NCBI GenBank assembly: GCA_937991945.1
Contig: CALKLO010000001.1
Coordinates: forward strand, 1-64,000
Source of the DNA: an uncultured Granulosicoccus sp.
Lineage (GTDB): Bacteria; Pseudomonadota; Gammaproteobacteria; Granulosicoccales; Granulosicoccaceae
Direction of reading: 5' to 3'
DNA: 64,000 bases
The stretch's first letter is position 1, and every line of letters starts with the position of its first letter. Shown in pieces: positions 26,721-35,195 of this stretch. A program made the position numbers and the translations under genes. The notes beneath the pieces were generated by a model. The model did no database searches. It was not told the DNA's origin and saw only the letters and a program-made list of their open reading frames with translations.

Positions 26721-28157
26721 TTGAGAGTACTGGTGCACGAGAGCCATACACGGCTTGCTCTGCATAGTGCTGTGACAATACGTACCGCCCACAAGCTGAC
26801 GCCAACCCAAACTTGGAGACAAACTACTGACTCTCCCGGCCAGCGTCTGTGTGCCTATGTTCAACGTTTGATAATTGCTTTTTTACTGTTACTTGTATCC
26901 TCCATTGACGTGTTGGCTGCCGATGCGATACCCGGAGAGCAATGGTGTAATCGGACGGTCGACAGCATTCGATTTGTCGGAAACAAAGTAACCCAGTATG
27001 AGGTGATGAGCCGAGAGCTTTTGCAAAAAGTCGGTCAGCCATGCTCGTTAGATGACGTTATAGACGGCATCCAAAACAATCTAGATTTAGGTCTATTTAA
27101 ATCGGTTAGGGCAGAGTTGCACCTTGATGAGGATCATCTCGAGCTGGTGTATTTCGTTGATGAAAAAATATATTTCCTACCGATTCCGCGATTTAGTCGA
27201 ACCTCTGACGGAGAGCTTCGATTTGGCGCTCAGCTGCGTTGGGACAATTTCCTGGGGCGGCTGCATCAGTTAAAACTCACCTATGAAAAACGACAAGAGG
27301 ACAACGGACAAGGCAGAACTGGCTACGTGCATTCTCTGGACTACGTTGTGCCCCGATTCTTCGGTAGTCGATTTGGTTTGGGCGTGAGTATGAAACGTAT
27401 ACGCAACAACACAGAATTAGCGCAAGATGGCCAAGTGTACGGCGAGGCGCTTCAGGAGCGACAGCGTGCCGAGTTCCGGGTTGCACGCTGGGCCAACGAA
27501 TCTGAAGGCGTGCAGGGCTTGAGTTATTTTGCAGGTGCCGGCATCGAGCGCCGTGATTACGAGCTTCGATCGGGCACGACAGGCCCATTTAGTGACGGAC
27601 TAAACGTCACATTACTGACTGGATTTGAAGTGCAGCGGGTACACCGTTCGGCGTTTAGCCGGCGAGGGTTTCAGTATGGCGTTACACTTAGAGTTGCAGA
27701 TACCGCCTTGGGTGGTGACTTCAGCTATGCGCAATTGGATGCATTTTCACGATTGTATATACCTTTGCAAAGGCCGCAAACGAATCTGAATGTACAATTC
27801 AGGCTAGGTCTGAGCTCCATGGCACCATTTGGTCAACGCAATTACGGTGTAGGGGGAGGAGAACTCATTCGTGGACTGCGAACGGGCACAGCTACTGGGG
27901 ACATTCTCATGGTGGCAAATGCTGAGTATCTATCTGGCTTTTTCGCATACCCTGCGTGGCGTTGGGTTGCATTTGCCGATGTCGGGAACGTCTATCTAAA
28001 AGATGATGTCAACCTACTAAAGCAAGTGGGTAGAGGCGGAGTTGGTTTACGCTGGAAGCTTGAGCAGCTCACTAGCACCGATTTACGGATTGATATTGCA
28101 TGGGATTCCAAACGCAGCAAGCTGACACCCTATGTCTCTACCAGTTTGACATTTTGA
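26721..28157 (+). CDS. Omp85-family outer-membrane protein with one POTRA
   Basis: The 478-residue product has a signal region (RLIIAFLLLLVSSIDVLA, about residues 49-66), a single POTRA domain (about 80-150, VDSIRFVGNKVTQYEVMSRE then DLGLFKSVRAEL) and an Omp85 barrel (about 160-478) ending in the outer-membrane signature STSLTF. The L6-type motif is GGGELIRGLRTG. BamA has five POTRA domains and TamA three, so this is a different subfamily. The start is uncertain: TTG 26721 gives a long N-terminus before the signal region. It lies 46 bases after batD and may be co-transcribed. Confidence 0.83.
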   Translation: MRVLVHESHTRLALHSAVTIRTAHKLTPTQTWRQTTDSPGQRLCAYVQRLIIAFLLLLVSSIDVLAADAIPGEQWCNRTVDSIRFVGNKVTQYEVMSRELLQKVGQPCSLDDVIDGIQNNLDLGLFKSVRAELHLDEDHLELVYFVDEKIYFLPIPRFSRTSDGELRFGAQLRWDNFLGRLHQLKLTYEKRQEDNGQGRTGYVHSLDYVVPRFFGSRFGLGVSMKRIRNNTELAQDGQVYGEALQERQRAEFRVARWANESEGVQGLSYFAGAGIERRDYELRSGTTGPFSDGLNVTLLTGFEVQRVHRSAFSRRGFQYGVTLRVADTALGGDFSYAQLDAFSRLYIPLQRPQTNLNVQFRLGLSSMAPFGQRNYGVGGGELIRGLRTGTATGDILMVANAEYLSGFFAYPAWRWVAFADVGNVYLKDDVNLLKQVGRGGVGLRWKLEQLTSTDLRIDIAWDSKRSKLTPYVSTSLTF

Positions 28158-28197
28158 CACTACAGTTGGTCGGTCTCCGACAGGACGAGAAAAACTC

Positions 28198-30162
28198 ATG
28201 ACGACAGAATTTGCTCAGTACGATCACTGGCAGCTACAGCGCGATGCCGACAATATCGTATGGCTGGCGTTGGATAGGAAAGGGGAGACAACTAACTCCT
28301 TATCAGAAGCGGTAATCCGCGAGTTGGGTGATGTCGTTTCCGAACTGGAAGCTAAACTGCCTACCGGACTTGTCATCTCCTCCGCTAAAGAAGGTAGCTT
28401 TATTTTAGGTGCGGATATTCGAGAGTTTGATAACTTCGATGTGGCCCAAGATGTCACTGACATGATTAAACAAGGGCATGCGGTATTTGCTCGCCTTGAA
28501 AATTTAGGTTGTCACAAAGTGGCCTCGGTTCATGGTTTTTGTCTGGGTGGTGGTCTTGAGCTTGCACTGTGCTGCGACTACATTGTTGCGCTGAATGTAC
28601 CTGAAACGAGAGTCGGCCTACCTGAAGTTAAATTAGGCATTTTCCCAGGCTTGGGGGGCACAACACGCTTAACTGAAAGAGTCGGTGGGTTCGCCGGCAT
28701 GCAACTCATGCTAACCGGTCGCATGCTCCGAGCAGGCGCTGCAAGGGGTATGGGTGTATTCGATGAATTGGTCGATGAGTTCAGTTCCCTACGCTGGAGC
28801 GCTCGGCGGGCTATTTTGCAAAAGCGGCGTAAACGCGGACTATCTATCACTGCTAATTTGAGTAATCGTTTACCGTTCCGTCCTGCGCTGGCGGCTGTAC
28901 TACGGCGTAAAACCGCTGAGAAAGCGAATCCTGAGCATTACCCCGCGCCGTTCAAAATGATTGATCTGTGGAGCAAGCACCGTGACAATCGACGGCGCAT
29001 GTTCGATGGTGAGGCCAAAGAGGTTGGCGAGCTTATGGTCGGGCCTACCGCAAAAAATTTACGTCGTATCTTTTTCCTCACCGAGCGCATGAAAGCGCTC
29101 GGTAAGTCGACAGATTTTAAAGTACGTCGTGTGCATGTTATTGGGGCCGGCGTTATGGGCGGCGATATAGCAGCCTGGTGCGTTATGCAAGGTATGGAAG
29201 TAACGCTGCAGGATCGAGAGCTTACGTATATTGAGCCTGCGTTGAAACGAGCTAAGGCACTGTTCAAAAAACGCTTAAAGAAAAAGCCCGCGATACTTGC
29301 GGCGCAAAGTCGCCTCATCGCGGACGTTGCAGGTGATGGTGTTCCATTGGCTGACGTTATTATCGAAGCAATCTATGAAGACGCCGCTGCGAAACGTGCT
29401 TTGTATGCAGCGATAGAGCCTCGAATGGCTGATCATGCCGTGCTAGCAACCAATACGTCTGCGTTACCTCTTGAGGAGCTAGCACGTGATTTGTCTCAAC
29501 CATCCAGATTGATTGGTTTGCATTTTTTCAACCCGGTCGCAAAAATGCCGCTTGTTGAAGTGGTGCATGGACAGGGTACGGATGACGCTATGGTGACGAA
29601 AGGGTGTTCGTTCGCATCACAAATTAATCGTTTTCCACTGCCTACCAAGAGCGCTCCCGGGTTTTTGGTTAATCGCGTTTTGGCTCCGTATCTCATGGAA
29701 GCCTTTACGCTTATGCTTGAAGGCATAGAAAAAGACACTATTGATGCCGCGGCTATTCGTTTCGGTATGCCCATGGGCCCCATCGAATTAGCAGATGTCG
29801 TTGGCCTAGACGTGTGTATGAAAGTTGCCCAGACGTTGGCTACGGGTGATGTCGAAGCGCAACGTAATTTGTTGCAACAAAAGCTAGATGATAAAACGCT
29901 AGGCAAGAAAACCGGTCGAGGCTTTTATGTTTGGACTAAAGGTCGCCCGGATAGGCGCACTATCGATATGAATAGCCCCTACGGCGATCAAATGGCGGAA
30001 CGGTTAATGAAACCCTTTTTAGCAGAGTGTATGGCAGCGTCTGCCGAAGGCATCGTTGAAGATGATGACCTTCTGGATGCAGGCATTATTTTTGGAACGG
30101 GCTTCGCACCTTTCAGAGGTGGCCCTATGCAGTACCTGAAGGATCAAGGAGAACAAATCTGA
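28198..30162 (+). CDS. fadJ: FadJ-type enoyl-CoA hydratase/3-hydroxyacyl-CoA dehydrogenase
   Basis: The 654-residue bifunctional enzyme of fatty-acid beta-oxidation has an enoyl-CoA hydratase half (about 1-190) with both catalytic Glu residues, in GGGLELALCCDYIV and GLPEVKLGIFPGLGG. Its dehydrogenase half (about 310-650) has the NAD motif VIGAGVMGGDIAAW, the catalytic His in LHFFNPVAKMPLVE and GRGFYVW. It is about 60 residues shorter than E. coli FadJ, mainly between the two halves. It overlaps the thiolase gene by one base, the usual FadJ-FadI arrangement. Confidence 0.92.
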   Translation: MTTEFAQYDHWQLQRDADNIVWLALDRKGETTNSLSEAVIRELGDVVSELEAKLPTGLVISSAKEGSFILGADIREFDNFDVAQDVTDMIKQGHAVFARLENLGCHKVASVHGFCLGGGLELALCCDYIVALNVPETRVGLPEVKLGIFPGLGGTTRLTERVGGFAGMQLMLTGRMLRAGAARGMGVFDELVDEFSSLRWSARRAILQKRRKRGLSITANLSNRLPFRPALAAVLRRKTAEKANPEHYPAPFKMIDLWSKHRDNRRRMFDGEAKEVGELMVGPTAKNLRRIFFLTERMKALGKSTDFKVRRVHVIGAGVMGGDIAAWCVMQGMEVTLQDRELTYIEPALKRAKALFKKRLKKKPAILAAQSRLIADVAGDGVPLADVIIEAIYEDAAAKRALYAAIEPRMADHAVLATNTSALPLEELARDLSQPSRLIGLHFFNPVAKMPLVEVVHGQGTDDAMVTKGCSFASQINRFPLPTKSAPGFLVNRVLAPYLMEAFTLMLEGIEKDTIDAAAIRFGMPMGPIELADVVGLDVCMKVAQTLATGDVEAQRNLLQQKLDDKTLGKKTGRGFYVWTKGRPDRRTIDMNSPYGDQMAERLMKPFLAECMAASAEGIVEDDDLLDAGIIFGTGFAPFRGGPMQYLKDQGEQI

Positions 30163-31439
30163 TGGCTCAAACACTCAAGCCTGTCGTTATTGTTGGTGGT
30201 TTACGCACACCATTTTGCCGTTCCAACACAGCGTATGGTTCTCTGTCCAACAGAAAAATGCTGTCCACTGTGCTCAACGGTTTAGTTGATCGATACTCAC
30301 TAAAAGGTGAGCATATTGGTGAAGTCAACGCCGGTGCTGTCATAGCGCATTCACGCGATTGGAACCTAGCTCGAGAAGCTGTCTTAAGCACACAGCTTGC
30401 ACCAACAACGCCGGGTCTCACATTGCAGCAAGCGTGTGGAACATCTTTGCAGGCTGCATTAGTCGCTGCAGCGAAAATTGCTTGTGGGCAAATAGATTCT
30501 GCCATTGCTGCAGGTACAGATACGGTGAGTGATGTGCCTATCGTATTCTCTCAAAAATTTGCACAGCGCCTCGTCTCTTTAGGGCGTGCCCGAGATTTAA
30601 AATCCAAGCTTGCAGTATTCAAAGGATTTAAGCCTAGAGAGCTAGCGCCTGTGCCGCCTTCGGTCAACGAGCCTCGAACCCTTATGAGCATGGGGCAGCA
30701 CTGTGAGCTAATGGCTAAGACGTGGGGCATCTCTCGTGAAGCCCAAGACGAGCTTGCGTTAGCTTCGCACATGAATGCAACTGCGGCTTATAACGCAGGC
30801 TTTTATGATGATTTGTTGCTGCCGTGTGAAGGCGTGCTACGTGACAATAATGTTCGTTCTGATTCAAGTATGGAATCGTTGGCTAAGCTTCGTACCGCCT
30901 ATGACAGGACGGAGTCGGGCACCTTAACGGCTGGCAACAGCACACCATTGACAGACGGCGCTGCGGGTATCTTGTTGTGCAGTGAAGAGTGGGCCCGTGA
31001 ACGGGGTCTACCGATTCAGGCTTACTTGACTCACTCAGCTACAGCTGCCGTTGATTTTGTTCAAGGGGCTGGATTGCTTATGGCGCCAACAGTGGCGGTT
31101 AGCGACATGCTTAAGAAAGCGCAAATGAACTTACAAGATTTTGATTTATACGAAATTCACGAAGCGTTTGCTGCACAGGTTCTGTGCACATTAAAAGCGT
31201 GGGAAGACGAAGACTACTGCCGCGATGAACTGGGCCGCGATCAGGCCATGGGTAGTATTGATCGTACCCGTATGAACAAGGTGGGTTCTAGTCTGGCCGT
31301 TGGGCATCCGTTTGCCGCTACGGGAGCCCGAGTGCTGGGAACCTTGGCAAAGCAACTTGATCAGAATGGATCTGGAAAAGGGCTTATTTCAGTGTGTACA
31401 GCGGGCGGCATGGGTGTGTCTGCAGTGTTGGAGAAATAA
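30162..31439 (+). CDS. fadI: Acetyl-CoA C-acyltransferase (FadI-type thiolase)
   Basis: The 425-residue product is a degradative thiolase that cleaves 3-ketoacyl-CoA. The nucleophilic Cys is in LQQACGTSLQA, the catalytic His in GHPFAATGARVLG and the second Cys in CTAGGMGVSAVLE. Length is close to E. coli FadI (436). Its start overlaps the fadJ stop, so the pair probably forms a trifunctional complex as in other gammaproteobacteria. Confidence 0.93.
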   Translation: MAQTLKPVVIVGGLRTPFCRSNTAYGSLSNRKMLSTVLNGLVDRYSLKGEHIGEVNAGAVIAHSRDWNLAREAVLSTQLAPTTPGLTLQQACGTSLQAALVAAAKIACGQIDSAIAAGTDTVSDVPIVFSQKFAQRLVSLGRARDLKSKLAVFKGFKPRELAPVPPSVNEPRTLMSMGQHCELMAKTWGISREAQDELALASHMNATAAYNAGFYDDLLLPCEGVLRDNNVRSDSSMESLAKLRTAYDRTESGTLTAGNSTPLTDGAAGILLCSEEWARERGLPIQAYLTHSATAAVDFVQGAGLLMAPTVAVSDMLKKAQMNLQDFDLYEIHEAFAAQVLCTLKAWEDEDYCRDELGRDQAMGSIDRTRMNKVGSSLAVGHPFAATGARVLGTLAKQLDQNGSGKGLISVCTAGGMGVSAVLEK

Positions 31440-31441
31440 TC

Positions 31442-32173
31442 ATGACAAAAATCCACGCAGCTAAGGTGTTGGCCGCAGGGCTTGTTATTGCAAGCCTAGG
31501 TTGGGGATCTCAAAGTTATGCTCAAGTGGATGAGCCGCAATCAATTTACAATGTGTACTCGTTGCACAGTGAAGCCTCTGTCGAAGTAGACAACGATTTG
31601 ATGATTGCAACGCTTACGGTGGAAGCTGAAGATAAAGATGCGGCGGTGCTAGCCAGCAAGATTAATTCGTCCATGAGCTGGGCAATTAATGCGCTTCGGC
31701 CTTACGGCGCGCTGAAAACAAAAACGCGGGACTACCAAACGTACCCACGATATGACACGAGCAAAAATAGAAAGCTTATCGGTTGGCGAGCCAATCAGAG
31801 CATTCAGATTGAAACCGATGACTTTGAAGCCGCCGGGAAAGCAATTCAGAAGCTGCAGGAGCGTTTGCAAGTTAAAGGCATACAGTTAGCGGCAAAACCT
31901 GAAACTCGAGCCGCGGCTGCCGATAAGCTGATCATCGAGGCGTTGAGTTCCTTTAAAAACCGGGCGGCTTTGATTCAACGAAATATGGGAGCGACTGGAT
32001 ACAAAGTGATGGACGTCAATATCCAAAGCGATCAGCCTGCCAGCCCAATGTACGACAGTGCGCCTCGGGGTATTGAAATGATGCGCAGTTCCGCCATGGT
32101 TGCAGAACCATCAATTGAGGCAGGAACCAGTCGGGTCAGTGTGAAAATCTATGGGCGGGTTCAACTAGACTGA
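31442..32173 (+). CDS. SIMPL-domain (DUF541) periplasmic protein
   Basis: The 243-residue product has a signal peptide (ending near SYAQV) and a SIMPL domain with NDLMIATLTVEAEDKDAAV and YQTYPRYDTSKNRKLIGW, then VSVKIYGRVQLD at the end. The family is found in the periplasm and is poorly characterised. I place the start at ATG 31442, two bases after the fadI stop, rather than the track's 31394 inside fadI. Its position after fadI may be only transcriptional. Confidence 0.85.
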   Translation: MTKIHAAKVLAAGLVIASLGWGSQSYAQVDEPQSIYNVYSLHSEASVEVDNDLMIATLTVEAEDKDAAVLASKINSSMSWAINALRPYGALKTKTRDYQTYPRYDTSKNRKLIGWRANQSIQIETDDFEAAGKAIQKLQERLQVKGIQLAAKPETRAAAADKLIIEALSSFKNRAALIQRNMGATGYKVMDVNIQSDQPASPMYDSAPRGIEMMRSSAMVAEPSIEAGTSRVSVKIYGRVQLD

Positions 32174-32220
32174 AAACCGCTTGGTACACTGTTGACCAAT
32201 CGGTTTGGAGATGACAAGAC

Positions 32221-32664
32221 GTGGATCACGCTAAGTTTATGAGAGCTGCAGTCGAAGAAGCCCAAAAGGGCCGAGCGGCGGGTGGTATTCCAATTGGTTC
32301 GGTATTGGTCGTTGACGGCGAAATCATCGGGCGAGGCCACAATCAGCGGGTCCAGCAAGGCAGCTCTATTCGACACGCAGAGATGGATTGCTTGGAAGAA
32401 ACAGGGCGATTGCCAGCGAGCACCTATCAGCGCGCAGTCCTCTACTCAACACTGTCTCCGTGCGACATGTGTAGTGGTGCGGTGCTGCTTTACGGTATCC
32501 CCCATGTGGTTGTCGGGGAAAACAAGACTTTTCAAGGACCCGAAGAGTACGTGCGTAGCAGAGGCGTGACGGTCGAGGTTCTCGACGACGCTGAATGCAT
32601 CGCCATGATGAAAGACTTTATTGCCGAAGAACCCTCACTATGGAACGAGGATATCGGTGTGTAA
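32221..32664 (+). CDS. Cytosine deaminase, fungal FCY1-like
   Basis: The 147-residue product is a zinc deaminase of the cytidine/deoxycytidylate superfamily. Zinc ligands are in RHAEMDCLEETGRL (His, catalytic Glu) and LSPCDMCSGAVLLYGIP (two Cys). The match to yeast cytosine deaminase Fcy1 runs to the end: GRGHNQR, VVVGENKTF and SLWNEDIGV correspond to GRGHNMR, CVVGENVNF and DWFEDIGE in Fcy1, including the Trp and Asp that close over the pyrimidine. It is unrelated to the larger bacterial CodA. The reaction would be cytosine to uracil plus ammonia. It starts at GTG 32221. Confidence 0.83.
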   Translation: MDHAKFMRAAVEEAQKGRAAGGIPIGSVLVVDGEIIGRGHNQRVQQGSSIRHAEMDCLEETGRLPASTYQRAVLYSTLSPCDMCSGAVLLYGIPHVVVGENKTFQGPEEYVRSRGVTVEVLDDAECIAMMKDFIAEEPSLWNEDIGV

Positions 32665-32833
32665 TAGCGGTTTTGGGGGGGAATTTACTCCAAATACTCA
32701 TTTTTTGAACGCAATGCGACTAGGTTCGCGGCAACAGCGCCATTTCTAACTAAACCCAGGCGCTTAAAGCTCTCGTAAGAAGGTAGAATTGCGCCCATTA
32801 GTCACCCTGGAATTACCCAAAAGGCAAGGTCCC

Positions 32834-33583
32834 ATGAAAATTATCGTAGGTGTCAAGCGAGTGCTTGATTACAACGTCAAAGCTCGTGTAAAAGCTGACA
32901 AATCCGGCATTGAATTGGCTAACGTCAAGATGTCCATGAACCCGTTCGACGAAATCGCTGTCGAAGAGGCTCTGCGCATCAAAGAAGCGGGTCATGCAGA
33001 AGAAGTCATCGCGGTCTCTATTGGCCCCTCACAGAGCCAAGAAACTATCCGTACTGCGTTAGCAATGGGCGCCGATCGTGGCATTTTGATCGAAACAGAC
33101 GAGCTACTAGAGCCGTTGGCAATTGCTAAATTGTTCAAGCATGTGGTCGAACAAGAGCAACCAGGTCTCGTTATTTTGGGCAAGCAAGCCATTGACGATG
33201 ACGCCAACCAGACAGGTCAAATGTTATCGGCGTTGACAGGCATGTCTCAGGCAACGTTTGCGTCCAAGGTTGAGTTCGACGGCGATCACCTTAAGGTGAC
33301 TCGCGAAGTCGATGCGGGCCTAGAATCTATCAAGGTTCAAATGCCCACCATCATCACAACTGACTTGCGTCTCAACGAGCCGCGTTATGCCAAGTTACCG
33401 AACATCATGAAAGCGAAGAAAAAGCCGCTTGAGATAACACCGGTTGCTGATACAGGTGTCGATGTGTCAAGCGGGCTTAAAGTGGTTGAAGTCAATGAGC
33501 CGCCTAAGCGTTCTGCTGGCGTTATCGTAAACAGTGTTGCGGAGCTTGTTGAAAAGCTACGTAACGAAGCAAAAGTCATCTGA
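32834..33583 (+). CDS. etfB: Electron transfer flavoprotein beta subunit
   Basis: The 249-residue product matches Etf[42 protein letters not shown] (AMP-binding region) and [29 protein letters not shown]. With EtfA it takes electrons from acyl-CoA dehydrogenases. The start is ATG 32834, preceded by AAGG; the track start 32789 adds 15 residues not in the family. etfA follows after 23 bases. Confidence 0.96.
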   Translation: MKIIVGVKRVLDYNVKARVKADKSGIELANVKMSMNPFDEIAVEEALRIKEAGHAEEVIAVSIGPSQSQETIRTALAMGADRGILIETDELLEPLAIAKLFKHVVEQEQPGLVILGKQAIDDDANQTGQMLSALTGMSQATFASKVEFDGDHLKVTREVDAGLESIKVQMPTIITTDLRLNEPRYAKLPNIMKAKKKPLEITPVADTGVDVSSGLKVVEVNEPPKRSAGVIVNSVAELVEKLRNEAKVI

Positions 33584-33606
33584 CTCAGGCTTTAGAGGAT
33601 AAATAT

Positions 33607-34542
33607 ATGAGTACTTTAATTCTTGCTGAACACGAAGCTGGTGAACTGCGTCCCGCTACGTTAAGTGTCGTCACAGCGGCAGTTGCCATTGGTGGCGATG
33701 TTGACTTGCTAGTTGCCGGTAGCGATGTTGCAGCGGTTGCTCAAAAGGCTGCACAAATTGTGGGCGTAGCAAAAGTGTTAGTCGCTGACGATGCCGCTTA
33801 CGCTAACGAACTCGCAGAGAACCTATCTGCTGTTGTGCTAAAGCATGCTGAAGGCTACAGCCATATTTTGTTTGCAGCTACAGCTGCTGGCAAAAACGTT
33901 ATGCCAAGAGTGGCTGCATTACTGGATGTTTCTGGTATCTCTGACATCATCGAAGTTAAGAGCGCCGATACATTTGTGCGTCCAATCTATGCGGGTAACG
34001 CTTTGGCTACCGTGCAAAGCTCTGATTCTGTAAAAGTGGTGGGTGTACGTACGACATCGTTTGAACCTGCAGCCACTGAGGGCGGAAGCGCATCAGTCGA
34101 GACTATCGATGCCGCTGATGCCAACCCGTTGGTATCGTTTGTTGGTCAAGAGCTTTCGCAATCTGACCGACCAGAACTAACCAGTGCCGGAATCGTCGTA
34201 TCGGGTGGTCGTGGCATGCAAAATGGTGAAAACTTCTCCATGCTCGATGAAATCGCGTTAAAGCTCAATGCAGCTGTTGGGGCGTCTCGTGCAGCCGTTG
34301 ACGCAGGCTTTGTTCCTAACGAGTATCAGGTAGGTCAGACCGGTAAAGTGGTTGCCCCTGATCTATACATTGCCGTAGGCATATCAGGTGCGATTCAGCA
34401 TTTGGCTGGAATGAAAGACAGCAAAGTCATCGTTGCCATTAACAAGGACGAAGAAGCGCCAATTTTCCAAGTTGCAGATTATGGTCTGGTTGCAGATCTT
34501 TTTGATGCATTGCCTGAGCTATCTAAGGCGCTGGACGGCTAA
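33607..34542 (+). CDS. etfA: Electron transfer flavoprotein alpha subunit
   Basis: The 311-residue product has the C-terminal FAD-binding domain of Etf[47 protein letters not shown] (shown here as two adjacent family motifs) and [24 protein letters not shown]. It pairs with EtfB, and the ETF-QO encoded at 54402-56060 would accept the electrons. A clear Rho-independent terminator follows at 34605. Confidence 0.96.
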   Translation: MSTLILAEHEAGELRPATLSVVTAAVAIGGDVDLLVAGSDVAAVAQKAAQIVGVAKVLVADDAAYANELAENLSAVVLKHAEGYSHILFAATAAGKNVMPRVAALLDVSGISDIIEVKSADTFVRPIYAGNALATVQSSDSVKVVGVRTTSFEPAATEGGSASVETIDAADANPLVSFVGQELSQSDRPELTSAGIVVSGGRGMQNGENFSMLDEIALKLNAAVGASRAAVDAGFVPNEYQVGQTGKVVAPDLYIAVGISGAIQHLAGMKDSKVIVAINKDEEAPIFQVADYGLVADLFDALPELSKALDG

Positions 34543-34604
34543 ATCTACTTATCGGGTTGCTGAGTTGGAATACTGACTCAGCAGGCGATTCGGGTGGTTT
34601 CAAG

Positions 34605-34641
34605 CGGGTCCTGTCGTTGAGTCAGGGCCCGTTTTCGTTTT
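34605..34641 (+). terminator. Rho-independent terminator after etfA
   Basis: CGGGTCCTG pairs with CAGGGCCCG (nine pairs with one G-U) around a nine-base loop, followed by TTTTCGTTTT. It ends the etfBA transcript. A second, weaker inverted repeat (CTGAGT ... ACTCAG) lies just before it. Confidence 0.85.
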
Positions 34642-34688
34642 AAGAACCGTTTATACTCATTTTCAGACATTCTAGATGGACAAAGCAG

Positions 34689-35186
34689 ATGGACACCAGA
34701 ATTCGTGAGGCTATCGACGAGTCCCTAAAAGAGCTTAAAAGCATGCAGGGCAGGGTCGAAGAATTTATCGACGATCTTCCCGATGATACTGAGCAAATTA
34801 AGCGAACCACAAAAAGCGTGCTTGAGCACCTGAGTTCGGTGCTGACAAACGTCGCTGATCAGGCGGGTAGCAAAGCCGAAGAAGCGCAGTTGCAGGCTCA
34901 CCTTGGCGTAATGGAAGCCAAAGACAAACTAGAAGCCTCGAAAGTGGTCCTAGACGATGTGCTGGCTCGATCTGCTGAAGAGTCGCGCAAAGTAATGGAT
35001 GAAGTGGAGCTGAAACAGCATTTGGCCAAGTTGGAGGCCAAAGAATTCTGGGAGGTGAGGGGTTCAAAACTTGCTGAAGAGTTTCAGGCATCCGCTTCAA
35101 ATATGCAGGAATTGGCAGAAAAAGCCGCAGGCGAACTTAGCACTGCATTCAGCCAATGGAATGAGCAATTCAAATCTCGCAAGTAG
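34689..35186 (+). CDS. Helical protein of unknown function, phasin-like in shape
   Basis: The 165-residue product is predicted to be almost all alpha-helix and rich in Glu, Lys and Ala, with long heptad-like stretches (KEEAQLQAHLG-type pattern, here SKAEEAQLQAHLGVMEAKD, and LAKLEAKEFWEVRG). There is no signal peptide. Size, charge and helix content recall phasins or apolipoprotein-like lipid-binding proteins, but I see no diagnostic motif. It sits between the etfBA terminator and an acyl-CoA dehydrogenase gene nine bases downstream, so it is probably co-expressed with the dehydrogenase. Confidence 0.6.
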   Translation: MDTRIREAIDESLKELKSMQGRVEEFIDDLPDDTEQIKRTTKSVLEHLSSVLTNVADQAGSKAEEAQLQAHLGVMEAKDKLEASKVVLDDVLARSAEESRKVMDEVELKQHLAKLEAKEFWEVRGSKLAEEFQASASNMQELAEKAAGELSTAFSQWNEQFKSRK

Positions 35187-35195
35187 GAATAAACA

